The notes under the pieces are model-generated. The model saw only the letters and a program-made list of their open reading frames with translations, made no database searches and had not been told where the DNA came from. Positions 1 to 8,154 of a DNA stretch of 64,000 bases are shown piece by piece. Numbering within the stretch: position 1 is the stretch's first letter; every line of letters begins with the position of its first letter. Location of the stretch: assembly GCF_023499255.1 (NCBI RefSeq), contig NZ_CP092183.1, forward strand, positions 8,242,501 through 8,306,500. Direction: 5' to 3'. Source of the stretch: Couchioplanes caeruleus. Its GTDB lineage: Bacteria; Actinomycetota; Actinomycetes; Mycobacteriales; Micromonosporaceae. A program made the position numbers and the translations under genes.

Positions 1-269
1 CGTTCTACAACCTCGAGGGCCAGCCCTGGCGGGCCCGGATCCAGCTGTACGACGCCCCGTTCAGCCTGAAGAAGGCCGACTCCTTCACGCTGCACGTCAA
101 CGGCAAGGCCAGCTACGTCCGGGGCCAGGCCGCGCAGCCGACCTTCGACGACACCAAGAAGTACTTCTACGACGAGATCCCGTGGGCCGGCGTCAAGCTC
201 CCCGCGGTCGGCGTGAAGATCAAGGTGCTGTCGCAGAACGGCACCTCGATGAAGATCCGCATCTCCTGA
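1..269 (+). CDS. C-terminal end of a secreted M6 (immune inhibitor A-like) metalloprotease, partial
   Basis: The open frame enters from the left edge (first whole codon at 3) and ends in TGA at 267-269, giving the last 88 residues. They are beta-strand-like, with a pattern of YDAPFSLKKADSFTLHVNG, a later FDDT, then GVKLPAVGVKIKVL and a final GTSMKIRIS. From memory of the family this matches the tail of actinobacterial immune-inhibitor-A proteins, a non-catalytic beta domain. The catalytic HExxH part lies outside the window, so the assignment is by resemblance only. A strong hairpin follows 16 bases after the stop. Confidence 0.55.
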   Translation, partial: FYNLEGQPWRARIQLYDAPFSLKKADSFTLHVNGKASYVRGQAAQPTFDDTKKYFYDEIPWAGVKLPAVGVKIKVLSQNGTSMKIRIS

Positions 270-284
270 TCCACCGCACCGTCT

Positions 285-315
285 GACGCCCGGGGGCCTC
301 AAGCCCCCGGGCGTC
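285..315 (+). terminator. Rho-independent terminator after the M6 protease gene
   Basis: A perfect 12-bp stem, GACGCCCGGGGG at 285-296 pairing with 304-315, with a 7-base loop and a short T-containing tail. It has nearly the same stem sequence as the hairpin at 1987-2016. Confidence 0.8.
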
Positions 316-429
316 GCTCTTTGCGGCCGGGCTCATTCAGATCGACGGCCGTCCGCTACACCAGGATTTCGATGTGCGCCACCGTGAGACTGTCGCAGTG
401 CCGACCGCCGGTGCGTGAGATCCATTACT

Positions 430-457
430 CAAGATCATCTATGCGATAGTGATCTTG
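430..457. promoter_or_regulatory. 8-bp inverted repeat CAAGATCA-N12-TGATCTTG, possible operator
   Basis: The stretch 270-619 has no convincing gene. Apart from the terminator at 285-315 it holds this perfect inverted repeat (430-437 and 450-457), in a locally AT-rich segment about 163 bases before the start at 620. The size and symmetry suit a dimeric repressor. No promoter hexamers are clear, so this is inference. Confidence 0.4.
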
Positions 458-619
458 ATCGTTAGAGTGAAGGGAACACGCAGGCCGGGTGAGCCGCTCA
501 GGGTCGAGCCGCCATGTCACCGCCGCGGGTACATCGGTCAATTCGGCAACGGCTCGCCGACAGGTCCCTGCCGGATTTCTCGAGCGTTCGACGCCGAAGT
601 TTCAAGAACGGGGATCATC

Positions 620-1348
620 GTGCGCTTTCACATGGGCGTCGGTGCCGCGCTGCTGGCGGCATCTGCAGGCATTCTGCCGGGCACTGCCGCCTTCGCGCAG
701 ACCGGCAGCGTCAATGCCGCGGCGGACGAGGCGGACGTCCCGGACCTCCAGGAGTTCGCGGTGAACCCCGACGAGATCGATTCCGGCCAAGCACCGGACA
801 AGGCGCCGACGGCCGTCGACGTCGCCGAGGTGGGCGCCATCGTCCGTGCACCCCTGGAGTGCGAGCCCGGCTACTCGACCTATTCGTGGACCGGGACGAA
901 GACCCCGTGGACGGTCACCCACGCGAAGGGCTACGAGAACTTCACGGGCAGCACGGCGACCTATACCAAATCCGCCACCCGGGAACGGACGATCACCGCC
1001 TCCGCCGAGGTGACCTCGGGAGCCACCGTCAGCGCCAATGTCGTGATCGCCAGCCTGGACGGTCAGGTCTCCTGGACCCTGGCGGCCTCCGGAAGCGTGA
1101 CCAATTCCGGTTCCGAATCCGTGACCGCCACGATGAAGCCCGGAAGCGTATACGTCTTCTACGCCGGCGCCCGCAAGACGAGCGGCAGTTTCAGCTACTC
1201 CCTCTGCAACTCGAGCGGAACGCACGTGACGGTCAAGAGCAAGGGCAAGGCGACGAGCTTCGGACTCAAGCGCGAAGGCGCCGTGCGCTGCGGCAGCACC
1301 GTTACCAGCGCAAGCCTCGGATACGTGGCCGAACGGGACTACTGCTGA
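620..1348 (+). CDS. Secreted protein of unknown function, beta-rich
   Basis: About 242 residues. The GTG start at 620 is chosen because a signal peptide begins there (hydrophobic GVGAALLAASAGILPG, cleavage after AFA near residue 26) and a purine-rich GGGGA precedes it; an in-frame ATG at 632 is also possible. The mature protein has four cysteines (LEC, LCN, RCG and the C-terminal C), enough for two disulfides. The middle is a long run of alternating Ser/Thr and small hydrophobic residues (ITASAEVTSGATVSANVV and similar), typical of extended beta-hairpins. I recognise no enzyme motif. It resembles secreted Streptomyces proteins with SVSASVT-type strands, and by inference could be a structural or pore-type beta protein. 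Its stop overlaps the start of the next lipoprotein gene. Confidence 0.7.
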   Translation: MRFHMGVGAALLAASAGILPGTAAFAQTGSVNAAADEADVPDLQEFAVNPDEIDSGQAPDKAPTAVDVAEVGAIVRAPLECEPGYSTYSWTGTKTPWTVTHAKGYENFTGSTATYTKSATRERTITASAEVTSGATVSANVVIASLDGQVSWTLAASGSVTNSGSESVTATMKPGSVYVFYAGARKTSGSFSYSLCNSSGTHVTVKSKGKATSFGLKREGAVRCGSTVTSASLGYVAERDYC

Positions 1349-1959
1349 TGGACGCGGCCCGCAAAGCGGTTTCAGCAATCATGGCCCTGGGGGTCGTACT
1401 CCTGGCGGCTGCCTGCGATGGTGCCGATGATCCTGTTGCGGGCCCTGCTTCTGCCTCACACCCCGTCAGTACCGCCCCCGTGCCGAACGCGGGATCGGCG
1501 CCGTGCCGCGGCGGAACCGTCGCATTGGCACCGCTGTCCCGCAAGGTCGTGGCGACCGATGTGTCCGGTGTCGTCAAAAGCTCCCGGGGAAAGCCGTTCA
1601 CCGCAGAGCTCAGACCGGTCCGCACGGTAGTGCCTTCCGTCCAGGCATCCGACGGCGTCGACGCCACAGCGATTTTCGCCAAATTCGCGCAACAGGCCGG
1701 ACCGGCGATCGCACCGTTGAATGAGCCGTCCCCCCACGAGGACGCTTCCGGGCAGTTCACCGTTGACGGCGACGGAGAAATGGTCACCTACGAGTCGGTT
1801 CAACTGGTCGAGGCCAGCTTCACCTATCGATGTGGAGACACCGTGGTCAGCGGAGTCGTCAGTTCGTACGCACGGCCCCGTACCGGCATCATGCAGTGCG
1901 ACAGCGCGAAGAGACCGACGGCGGACATCGTCAAAGAGGTCGCCGCACTGGCCTGTTGA
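1348..1959 (+). CDS. Lipoprotein of unknown function, coupled to the upstream secreted protein
   Basis: 203 residues. The ATG at 1348 overlaps the preceding TGA by one base (TGATG), so translation is probably coupled. A type II signal peptide is clear: a short basic start, a hydrophobic ALGVVLLAAA and the lipobox cysteine in LAAAC at about residue 23. A Ser/Pro/Ala-rich linker follows, then a globular part with cysteines in APCRGG, YRCGD and MQCDS and at the C-terminus. No known domain is recognised. The tight pairing with the exported beta-protein suggests that the two act together at the cell surface. A terminator follows at 1987-2016. Confidence 0.7.
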   Translation: MDAARKAVSAIMALGVVLLAAACDGADDPVAGPASASHPVSTAPVPNAGSAPCRGGTVALAPLSRKVVATDVSGVVKSSRGKPFTAELRPVRTVVPSVQASDGVDATAIFAKFAQQAGPAIAPLNEPSPHEDASGQFTVDGDGEMVTYESVQLVEASFTYRCGDTVVSGVVSSYARPRTGIMQCDSAKRPTADIVKEVAALAC

Positions 1960-1986
1960 CACGAGCGCGCATCCGACGCACGATCT

Positions 1987-2016
1987 GACGCCCGGGAGCT
2001 TCGGCCCCCGGGCGTC
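1987..2016 (+). terminator. Rho-independent terminator after the exported pair
   Basis: A perfect 10-bp stem GACGCCCGGG (1987-1996) pairing with CCCGGGCGTC (2007-2016), loop containing TTCG, followed by GCCTTTCTC. Confidence 0.8.
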
Positions 2017-2072
2017 GCCTTTCTCACCCGCGCCGGCCGGAACCGCTGACGCCGACCCCAGGTCAAAACCAC

Positions 2073-2558
2073 ATGACTTTTTTCCGTACGGCCGCAGCAA
2101 CGTCCCTGGTCGTCGTGTTCCTGTCCGCCTGCTCGTCCACCCCGGCCGAGGACAACGGCATCTCCGTGCCCTCCTCGCCCAGCGCCTCCCCGTCCGGCGC
2201 CCCCGCGTCCGCTCCGGTCCCGCCCAGCGCCTCCCCCAGCGCCTCCCCCAGCGGCCCGTTCAACTCCGTGCCCACCGGACCGCCGCCCGGTGCGAAGCGG
2301 CCCAGCGGCATCCCCAAGACCCCCACGGACGTCGTACGCAGCCCCGGGTGGACCGAGGGGTGGATCACCCGTGGCGGCAGCGGGCCCTGCTACGGGCTCG
2401 TGGACATCGACGGCAAGCCGTACGCGGTCTACTCCGACGCCGGCACCGCGCTGAAGAAGGGTGAGTACGTCCGCGCCCGCCTCACCCCGGCCCGGCTGCG
2501 CATCGACTGCGGCTCGGGTACGCCGGTGCAGATGCTGGCCGTGGAGCACGTGCGCTGA
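2073..2558 (+). CDS. Small lipoprotein with a Pro/Ser-rich stalk, unknown function
   Basis: 161 residues from ATG 2073. The type II signal peptide has its hydrophobic core in SLVVVFLSAC with the lipobox cysteine at about residue 20. Residues 30-85 form a low-complexity spacer in which SASPS and PPSASPS recur, a typical wall-spanning stalk. The C-terminal 70 residues form a compact domain (WITRGGSGPCYGLVDIDGKP, then a second cysteine in RIDCGSG), so one disulfide is likely. It is a hypothetical surface lipoprotein and I do not recognise its domain. It follows the terminator at 1987-2016 and so is probably a separate transcript. Confidence 0.65.
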   Translation: MTFFRTAAATSLVVVFLSACSSTPAEDNGISVPSSPSASPSGAPASAPVPPSASPSASPSGPFNSVPTGPPPGAKRPSGIPKTPTDVVRSPGWTEGWITRGGSGPCYGLVDIDGKPYAVYSDAGTALKKGEYVRARLTPARLRIDCGSGTPVQMLAVEHVR

Positions 2559-2601
2559 CCGGTACGGCCCGGCGTGGCCCGGTGCCCGTACGCTGGTGCG
2601 C

Positions 2602-3522
2602 ATGACTTCGCAGGTGGACGAGGCGTGCGTGCTCACGGAGGGTCCCTGGACCCACCGTTTCGTCGGCGCCAACGGCAGCCGCTTCCACGTCGTCGAGGCG
2701 GGCACCGGACCCCTCGTGCTCCTGCTGCACGGCTTCCCGGAGCACTGGTGGGCCTGGCACGACGTCATGACCCGGCTCGCCGACGCGGGCTTCCGGGCGG
2801 TCGCCATGGACCTGCGCGGGTACGGCGCCAGCGACAAGCCGCCCCGGGGGTACGACGGCTACACCATGGCCGCCGACGTGACCGGCCTGATCCGGGCCCT
2901 CGGCGAACGCTCGGCCATGATCGTCGGTACGGGGGCCGGCGGCATGATCGGCTGGACGGCCGCGGCGTTCCACCCCAAGATGGTCAGCCGCCTCGTCGTG
3001 CTCGGCGCGGCGCACCCGCTGCGCCTGCGGGCGGCCCTGTTCGCCGACCCGCGAGGTCAGATCGCCGCGACCGCCCCGACGTTGAAGTTCCAGGTCCCCC
3101 GCTACGAGCACGTCCTCACCCGGGACGACGCCGCCCTCGTCGGCGAGCTGATCGAGCGGTGGAGCGGTCCCCAGTGGACGCAGACGCCGGAACACCACGA
3201 CTACGTGGCGCGATGCCGGGAAGCCATGCAGATCCCGCAGGCGGCGTTCTGCGCGCTGGAGGCGTACCGCTGGGTGTTCCGCTCGGCGCTGCGGCTGCAG
3301 GGTTACCGCTTCGTGAAGCTCATGCAGCGGCCCCTGACCACACCCACCCTGCAGATGCACGGCGCGCTGGACACGGCCGTCCTGCCCCGCACCGCCCAGG
3401 GTTCGGGCCGGTACGTCATCGCCCCGTACGAGTGGCGCCTCATCGAGGACGCCGGGCACTTCCTGCACCTGGAGGCGGCGGACGTGGTGACGGGCGAGAT
3501 CCTGCGCTGGCTCAAGGCCTGA
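2602..3522 (+). CDS. Alpha/beta-hydrolase fold protein (epoxide-hydrolase-like) lacking the nucleophile
   Basis: 306 residues from ATG 2602. The fold markers are clear: the oxyanion-hole segment LLLHGFPEHWWAWHD, MDLRGYGASDKP, the acid-loop region MHGALDTAV and the catalytic His segment EDAGHFLHLE. These match the epoxide-hydrolase/haloalkane-dehalogenase branch. The nucleophile elbow reads VGTGAGGMIG, where relatives have GHDWGG or GxSxG, so the position of the Asp/Ser nucleophile is occupied by Gly (codon GGG). The protein may be non-hydrolytic or use other chemistry. It stands alone, 43 bases after a lipoprotein gene and convergent with the gene at 3589-3951. Confidence 0.8.
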   Translation: MTSQVDEACVLTEGPWTHRFVGANGSRFHVVEAGTGPLVLLLHGFPEHWWAWHDVMTRLADAGFRAVAMDLRGYGASDKPPRGYDGYTMAADVTGLIRALGERSAMIVGTGAGGMIGWTAAAFHPKMVSRLVVLGAAHPLRLRAALFADPRGQIAATAPTLKFQVPRYEHVLTRDDAALVGELIERWSGPQWTQTPEHHDYVARCREAMQIPQAAFCALEAYRWVFRSALRLQGYRFVKLMQRPLTTPTLQMHGALDTAVLPRTAQGSGRYVIAPYEWRLIEDAGHFLHLEAADVVTGEILRWLKA

Positions 3523-3588
3523 GCCGCGCCGCCTTCCCTAGCGCGGCCCTCATTCGCACGGCTGACGGCTTCGGGCCTCGCCGGAGAC

Positions 3589-3951
3589 TCAGACCCGGTG
3601 CTCGTAGAGCTCGGAGACCTCGTGGGCCGGCGCCCAGCCCTGGTACACACCGAAGTCGAACTCTTCCAGCCCCAGCGAGCGCGCGATCGGGGCACGGCCG
3701 CCGGTGTACTCCAACCGCAGCCAGTTGTCGGCCTCGGCGAGCACGATGAACGGCTGCCCCCGCCACGAGCACGTCGTACGGACGTACACCAAGTCGCCGT
3801 ACTCGCCCGGCTTGAGCACCCGCACGAACCGGCCCGGCCGGACCTCCTCGAACCCGTCGCCGGGCTCGGGCGAATAGACCCGCACGTTCTCCCCGTCGGG
3901 CGCGGCGTCGTACTCGCGCCCTTGCCAGGTCACGACGTACCCGTCACGCAT
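3589..3951 (-). CDS. Conserved hypothetical protein coupled to the SseB-domain gene
   Basis: 120 residues beginning MRDGYVVTWQGREYDA. The ATG at 3951 lies 8 bases inside the end of the large upstream gene (stop 3946-3944), so the two are translationally coupled. The protein is acidic and beta-rich, with WQGREYDAAPDG near the N-terminus and several tyrosines and tryptophans (DNWLRLEYTGG, YQGWAPAHEVSELYEH). No signal peptide or membrane segment is seen. The function is unknown. Linkage to the SseB/WXG100 locus suggests a cytoplasmic accessory or immunity-type role, which is only inference. Confidence 0.65.
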   Translation of the reverse strand: MRDGYVVTWQGREYDAAPDGENVRVYSPEPGDGFEEVRPGRFVRVLKPGEYGDLVYVRTTCSWRGQPFIVLAEADNWLRLEYTGGRAPIARSLGLEEFDFGVYQGWAPAHEVSELYEHRV

Positions 3952-6900
3952 CAGCCTCTCCCACCTTGCGCCACATCGGAGCGTCGGCGTCGAAGATCGC
4001 GACGATCCGCTCGGCCCCGTCCCCGTCGAGGCGCCACAGCTGGGCACCGTGCGGCAGCCGCACACTGTCCACCTTGAACTCGGCGATCACGTCCTTGCCC
4101 TCGCCCGGGGCGAACCCGTTGCCCCGGAACGGCGGCCGCTCGATCACCCAGCCGTCCATGGCCCGCAACGCCTGCTCGCTCTGCCCGCCGTACGGGATGC
4201 GGTAGAGGCTGGGCCGGTAAGCCGGCCAGCGGAGCACGTACGCCTCCTTGGCATCGCCCTGATAGGGCGACCCGTCATAGAGCAGGCCGAGCGCCGAGTA
4301 GAGCTCGCCCGGCACCCGCAGATGCTCCACCTCGGCGGACCGGTGCACGAACCCGGCGACCCGGTCGTACCCGCGCTCCAGGTAGTAGTCGATCTGCTCC
4401 ACCGGCACGGTCTTCTGCATCATCGTCGGCCGCACATCGGTCTCATGCGCCCGCTGCGGCAACGCCTTCGGACTGTCCGCCTGCACCTCGACGGGCTCGC
4501 CACCCAGCCCCGCCTCGATCGCCCAGTTGGCCAGCGCGATGACCTGCGGACCGGGATACCGGGCGCCCACGGCGCTGCCCGGATTGACGGCGAAGGACCA
4601 GGCCGGGTCGGGCCAGTTGCGGATCAGATCAACGAACCGGACGGCAACCGTACGGGCAGGCTCCAGGTAATGCTCACCCAGCCGGTCCCGGCTCGTGAAC
4701 ACCACCAGATACCGCTCAGCGTCCACGTCCTCGGTACGGAACACAAACCCGGACTCGCCCGGCGAACTCCCCGGCCGCGACTGCGGACCCACCGGCACGA
4801 GCACCGTGGCGAGCAGGAGAGTGGAGAGGAAGGCGTCGGTGCTGTGGTCGATGGTGGCCTGGTAGAGGTCACGTTCCGTCTCGTTCGCCGGAATGAAGTC
4901 GTCCTCGTCCACCGGCCCATCGGCCCGAGCCGGCCACCCACCTGAGGTGGAGGCGCCGAGCTCGATGCGGGCGGTGGCGTCGAGGCCTGCCTGCTCGTAC
5001 CTCGGGCCCGCCGCCGCAGCCGGTCCCTCTGCGGGGCCCGCGCGGTCGGCGATCGGGGCGGGGGAACGCCGTGGGAGGCCGATACCCGTCGTGGCCGACG
5101 CGGCGTCGGGCGCCTGGCTTTCCTCTACCTGGGCTTCGGCGGGGTGGCCGACGGCTTCCGACGGCTGGCCCACCGATGCCGGCTGGCCCACCGATGCCGG
5201 CTGGCCCGCCGATGCCGGCGGGACGGACGGCCGGGTGGCCGGGGCGGGCACGATCGGGCCGCTCGGACGGCTCCCGCTGCCCAAGCGGTTCGCATCGCCC
5301 ACGCGGTTCGCGTCGCCGGCGCGGCTTCCGTCGCCCACGCGGTTCGCACCGCCCGCGCCGGGGATGACCGGGGGCGCGATGCTGGACTTCGGAGCTGCGG
5401 TAGGCGCCTGGCCGGACGCGAGGCTCCGCGCGGCCTGGTCCGCCGCGAGGTTGGTGGAGGTCGGCGCCTCGCCCAGAGCCGGACCGTCCGACGGCGTGGC
5501 CCCGGCCTCGCCCCTAGCGGCAAGAGCCTGTGCGGCAGCCGCCATGGAGGAAGGCCGTTCGGACGGCGGAGTCACCTGACGACGCGGCAGCAGCGGACCC
5601 GCACCGGCCTGACCCGCAGCCCCAGCCTGGGGGGCAGCATCGGCCTGAGCGGCGGCCTCGGCCTGCTCGGCGGGCGTGAGGTGGCTGGGCAGCGGCGGCG
5701 TCTGCGCCATCGGCGTACGCGTGGGAAGCCGGCCGTCGGGCCGTTGCAGTGCAGGCAGAGCGTCGTCGCCGCCGGCCTCGTTCCCGTCCGTTCCGGTAGG
5801 CGCACCGCTCGGGGTCACGCCCCCGCGTGCCAGGTCACCGGCTGCCAGGCGAGCTGCCGTCGCACCGCCTGTCTTTGCGCCATCCGCGTTCGTGCCGTCC
5901 GGCGCCGCGCCGTCTTGTCCGGCGCTGTCCGATCCCGCGCCGTTCGGCTTCGCGCCACCCGCCCTGGTGCTGCCGGGCGCCGTGCCGGCGGCCGCCGGAC
6001 CGGCTGTTGCCGGGCCGGCAGAGGTCGGGGCGGCTGTCGTCGGGGCGGCTGCGCGGCTGCCCAGGGCGTCGAGGGCGCTGCCACCAGCCGGCGGCGGCGT
6101 CGTACCGGACCTGCTGGCCAGCGCGTCCAACGCGCTTCCCGGCGGAACCGCCGACGGTGGCGCCGCAGGCCGAACCGCACCCCCGGCGAACGCCGCAGGC
6201 GAGGTGGCCGTACCACCGGGATCCTGCTGAGGCGCGCGCCCGCCACCGCTCGTGAAACCGCTGAAACTGGACGTGTCCCCCACACCACCCATGCCGGGCG
6301 GTGTCGCCGGAACCCGGGACGGCAGGCCACTCGGCAGGACCGCTCCGGGCGTACGGACCGGAAGCCCGCCGGGACCGACCGGGCCGGCCGCCGAGGACCC
6401 GGGCCGGGCGCCGGGTGCGGGCGGGGTGGCGGTGGCGCCAGGCTGCTGACCAGGCCCGAAGCCGACGGCCCCCGCGGCTACGGCCCCCGACGCGCCGGGA
6501 GCCGCGGCGCTCTGGCCGTTCGGAGCCGGCGCACCCTGACGGTTCCCCGCCGACGCCGGACCGCCCGAAACCTGCCCGGCCGTCATCTGCCCAGCGGACA
6601 TCTGGCCGGCCATGTGACCGGCGGCCATTCGACCGGCGGCCACGGAACCACCGGACACCGGGTCACCGGACATGTGACCGGCCGAAACCGAACCGGCCGG
6701 CACGGAACCCCCGGACACCGGGGCGCCGGACATGGGGCCGCCCGAGACCGGCCCGCCCGACTCTGGCGCAGCGTATCCCTGGGCCGCCGCCGCGTTGGCC
6801 GCCATGGCCGCCGCCTGCAGATCCTTGAGCCGGCCGGTGCCCTGCCGCGCCGGGCCGCGCTTGGGGAGCCGCAGATCACCGCGGCTCAGCTGGGCGACGA

Positions 6901-7252
6901 ACCAGGCCGGTAGGTAACCCTCGATCGGGAGGCCGGGATTGACCGCCAGCCACCATTCGAGGTTCGGCCACGTCTCGGCCAGTTCGGCGTACGGCACGCG
7001 CCGCGCGGAACCGGTGTAGTCGGACAGGCAGGCCTGTAGCGCCGACGGGGAGGTGAAGGCCAGCACGTGCGTACGCCCGCCGGTGCTCCACGTGCCCCAG
7101 CCCAGCGGCTCGAGCCCCGCCAGAGCGTCCGCGGAGACGGGCAGCAGCAGGTCGACGCCGGCGAGAATGCGGAAGTAGGACTCCTGATCATCGGTGCGCA
7201 GGGCGTTGCGCATCGCGACTTCGGCGTCCGTAGCCGGTTCCCACTCGGTCAC
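3944..7252 (-). CDS. Giant SseB-domain protein with a long Pro/Ala/Gly repeat linker
   Basis: 1102 residues. GTG 7252 is preferred to GTG 7258 because GGAGAGG ends 5 bases before 7252 and covers 7258. Residues 1-130 form an SseB-type domain (YFRILAGVDLLLPVS, then HVLAFTS, then WWLAVNPGLPIEGYLP). A second SseB-like copy lies at about 780-915 (LLLATVLVPV, then YLVVFTS, then WSFAVNPG). The last 150 residues (IDYYLERGYDRVAGFVHR onward) form a separate domain also seen beside WXG100 genes. About 620 residues of low-complexity Pro/Ala/Gly/Gln lie between, with recurring SGG/SAG-Q/HM, ASVGQP and RVGDGSR/ANR units. No signal peptide is seen. It is read toward 3589 and away from the WXG100 pair on the same strand; a role in type VII secretion is inferred from context. 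Confidence 0.75.
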   Translation of the reverse strand: MTEWEPATDAEVAMRNALRTDDQESYFRILAGVDLLLPVSADALAGLEPLGWGTWSTGGRTHVLAFTSPSALQACLSDYTGSARRVPYAELAETWPNLEWWLAVNPGLPIEGYLPAWFVAQLSRGDLRLPKRGPARQGTGRLKDLQAAAMAANAAAAQGYAAPESGGPVSGGPMSGAPVSGGSVPAGSVSAGHMSGDPVSGGSVAAGRMAAGHMAGQMSAGQMTAGQVSGGPASAGNRQGAPAPNGQSAAAPGASGAVAAGAVGFGPGQQPGATATPPAPGARPGSSAAGPVGPGGLPVRTPGAVLPSGLPSRVPATPPGMGGVGDTSSFSGFTSGGGRAPQQDPGGTATSPAAFAGGAVRPAAPPSAVPPGSALDALASRSGTTPPPAGGSALDALGSRAAAPTTAAPTSAGPATAGPAAAGTAPGSTRAGGAKPNGAGSDSAGQDGAAPDGTNADGAKTGGATAARLAAGDLARGGVTPSGAPTGTDGNEAGGDDALPALQRPDGRLPTRTPMAQTPPLPSHLTPAEQAEAAAQADAAPQAGAAGQAGAGPLLPRRQVTPPSERPSSMAAAAQALAARGEAGATPSDGPALGEAPTSTNLAADQAARSLASGQAPTAAPKSSIAPPVIPGAGGANRVGDGSRAGDANRVGDANRLGSGSRPSGPIVPAPATRPSVPPASAGQPASVGQPASVGQPSEAVGHPAEAQVEESQAPDAASATTGIGLPRRSPAPIADRAGPAEGPAAAAGPRYEQAGLDATARIELGASTSGGWPARADGPVDEDDFIPANETERDLYQATIDHSTDAFLSTLLLATVLVPVGPQSRPGSSPGESGFVFRTEDVDAERYLVVFTSRDRLGEHYLEPARTVAVRFVDLIRNWPDPAWSFAVNPGSAVGARYPGPQVIALANWAIEAGLGGEPVEVQADSPKALPQRAHETDVRPTMMQKTVPVEQIDYYLERGYDRVAGFVHRSAEVEHLRVPGELYSALGLLYDGSPYQGDAKEAYVLRWPAYRPSLYRIPYGGQSEQALRAMDGWVIERPPFRGNGFAPGEGKDVIAEFKVDSVRLPHGAQLWRLDGDGAERIVAIFDADAPMWRKVGEADA

Positions 7253-7453
7253 GTCCACCTCTCCCTTCGCGGCGAACGGGCCACCTCAACGCGTACAACC
7301 TACAAGGTCAGGCCACGATCACAATGGGCGGCTGCATGGATACAGCCAACCAGGCAAACAACCGCCGTAACGGTCGCGGAGAGAGACGACGCGTTAACCA
7401 AGAGTAGCCGCATGGAGGGCTCAGTGACCGGCTCCGCCCTCCGGAGAGGGAAA

Positions 7454-7487
7454 CGGCCGGGCCGCCCCCGGAAGGGCAACCCGGCCG
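7454..7487 (-). terminator. Terminator after the WXG100 pair
   Basis: On the minus strand, CGGCCGGG-tt-GCCC pairs with GGGC-gg-CCCGGCCG around a 6-base loop, and TTTCCC follows. It starts 12 bases past the stop of the second WXG100 gene, separating it from the SseB gene. Confidence 0.65.
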
Positions 7488-7498
7488 CACCGTACGGA

Positions 7499-7795
7499 TC
7501 AGTGGGTGAAACGCTTCTCCGCGTTGTTCTCCGTCGTCGCGTAGTCCTGCGCCGACTGGTCCACCGCGATCTTGATGTCGCGGAGGATGTTCTTCAGATC
7601 GGTGGACGCGGTGGTCCACTTGTGCTGACGCTGGGCGTACGCGTCCTGCGCCTTGCCCTCCCACGTCGCGACCAGCGGGCGCGCGTCGGCCTCGAGCTGG
7701 CTGAGCTGATTCTCGAGCTCGTTCACAGCCTTCTGGATGTCGGCACCGGCCTGGGCCAGGGCACCGAAGTTCACCCGCAGCAAACCGTCGTTCAT
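7499..7795 (-). CDS. WXG100 family protein (EsxA/EsxB-like), second of a pair
   Basis: 98 residues from ATG 7795. The size and the central W-x-G turn (ATWEGKAQDAY, W45-E46-G47) flanked by two helices (GADIQKAVNELENQLSQLEA and TDLKNILRDIKIAVDQSA) are diagnostic of small type VII secretion substrates. A candidate export signal Y-x3-E (YATTE) is at residues 85-89 after the second helix. It lies 20 bases downstream of another WXG100 gene, so the two products probably form the usual antiparallel heterodimer. A terminator follows at 7487-7454. Confidence 0.9.
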   Translation of the reverse strand: MNDGLLRVNFGALAQAGADIQKAVNELENQLSQLEADARPLVATWEGKAQDAYAQRQHKWTTASTDLKNILRDIKIAVDQSAQDYATTENNAEKRFTH

Positions 7796-7815
7796 CGAGT
7801 GATCCTCCCCCGCCG

Positions 7816-8154
7816 TCAGTTCTCGAGCGGCAGGTCGTAGCCGCCGCCACCGGACTTGGTCACCGTGCCGGCGGCCGAGCTGTCGGTGCTGTCGTAGTGG
7901 ACGCCGGAGGTGCGGATCGCCTCGGCGGTGTCCGCCAGAGCCCGGTTGAGCTGGGCCAGGTCGCGCTGGTACTGGTGCTTGACCGAAGCGAACGCCCTGC
8001 CGCCGTGACCGACCCACGCCGTCTGGAGCACCGAGAGCTCCGACATGAGCTTGTTCAGCATCGCGGTCAAGTTGTTGTTGACCTGTTCGAACTTCGCGGC
8101 GGTCTGCGCCATTACCGCGGCTTCTGTCTGCGTCTGGGCCACCCCGGACGTCAC
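7816..8154 (-). CDS. WXG100 family protein, first of a pair
   Basis: 112 residues. The GTG at 8154 is chosen because GAGGAAG lies just upstream (8165-8159). The W-x-G turn is AWVGHGGRAF (W47-V48-G49), between helices NNNLTAMLNKLMSELSVLQ and HQYQRDLAQLNRALADTAEAI. The C-terminal tail is Gly/Ser-rich. It is the likely partner of the protein encoded at 7499-7795, one of them carrying the secretion signal. The pair is divergent from the EccE gene, with 294 bases between that could hold both promoters. No membrane segment or enzymatic domain is present. Confidence 0.85.
   Translation of the reverse strand: MTSGVAQTQTEAAVMAQTAAKFEQVNNNLTAMLNKLMSELSVLQTAWVGHGGRAFASVKHQYQRDLAQLNRALADTAEAIRTSGVHYDSTDSSAAGTVTKSGGGGYDLPLEN

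Noticed and set aside
514..1959. A 481-codon frame spanning both exported proteins
   Set aside because: The first half is Arg-rich and out of frame with the signal-peptide-bearing gene at 620; only the part from 1348 is real.
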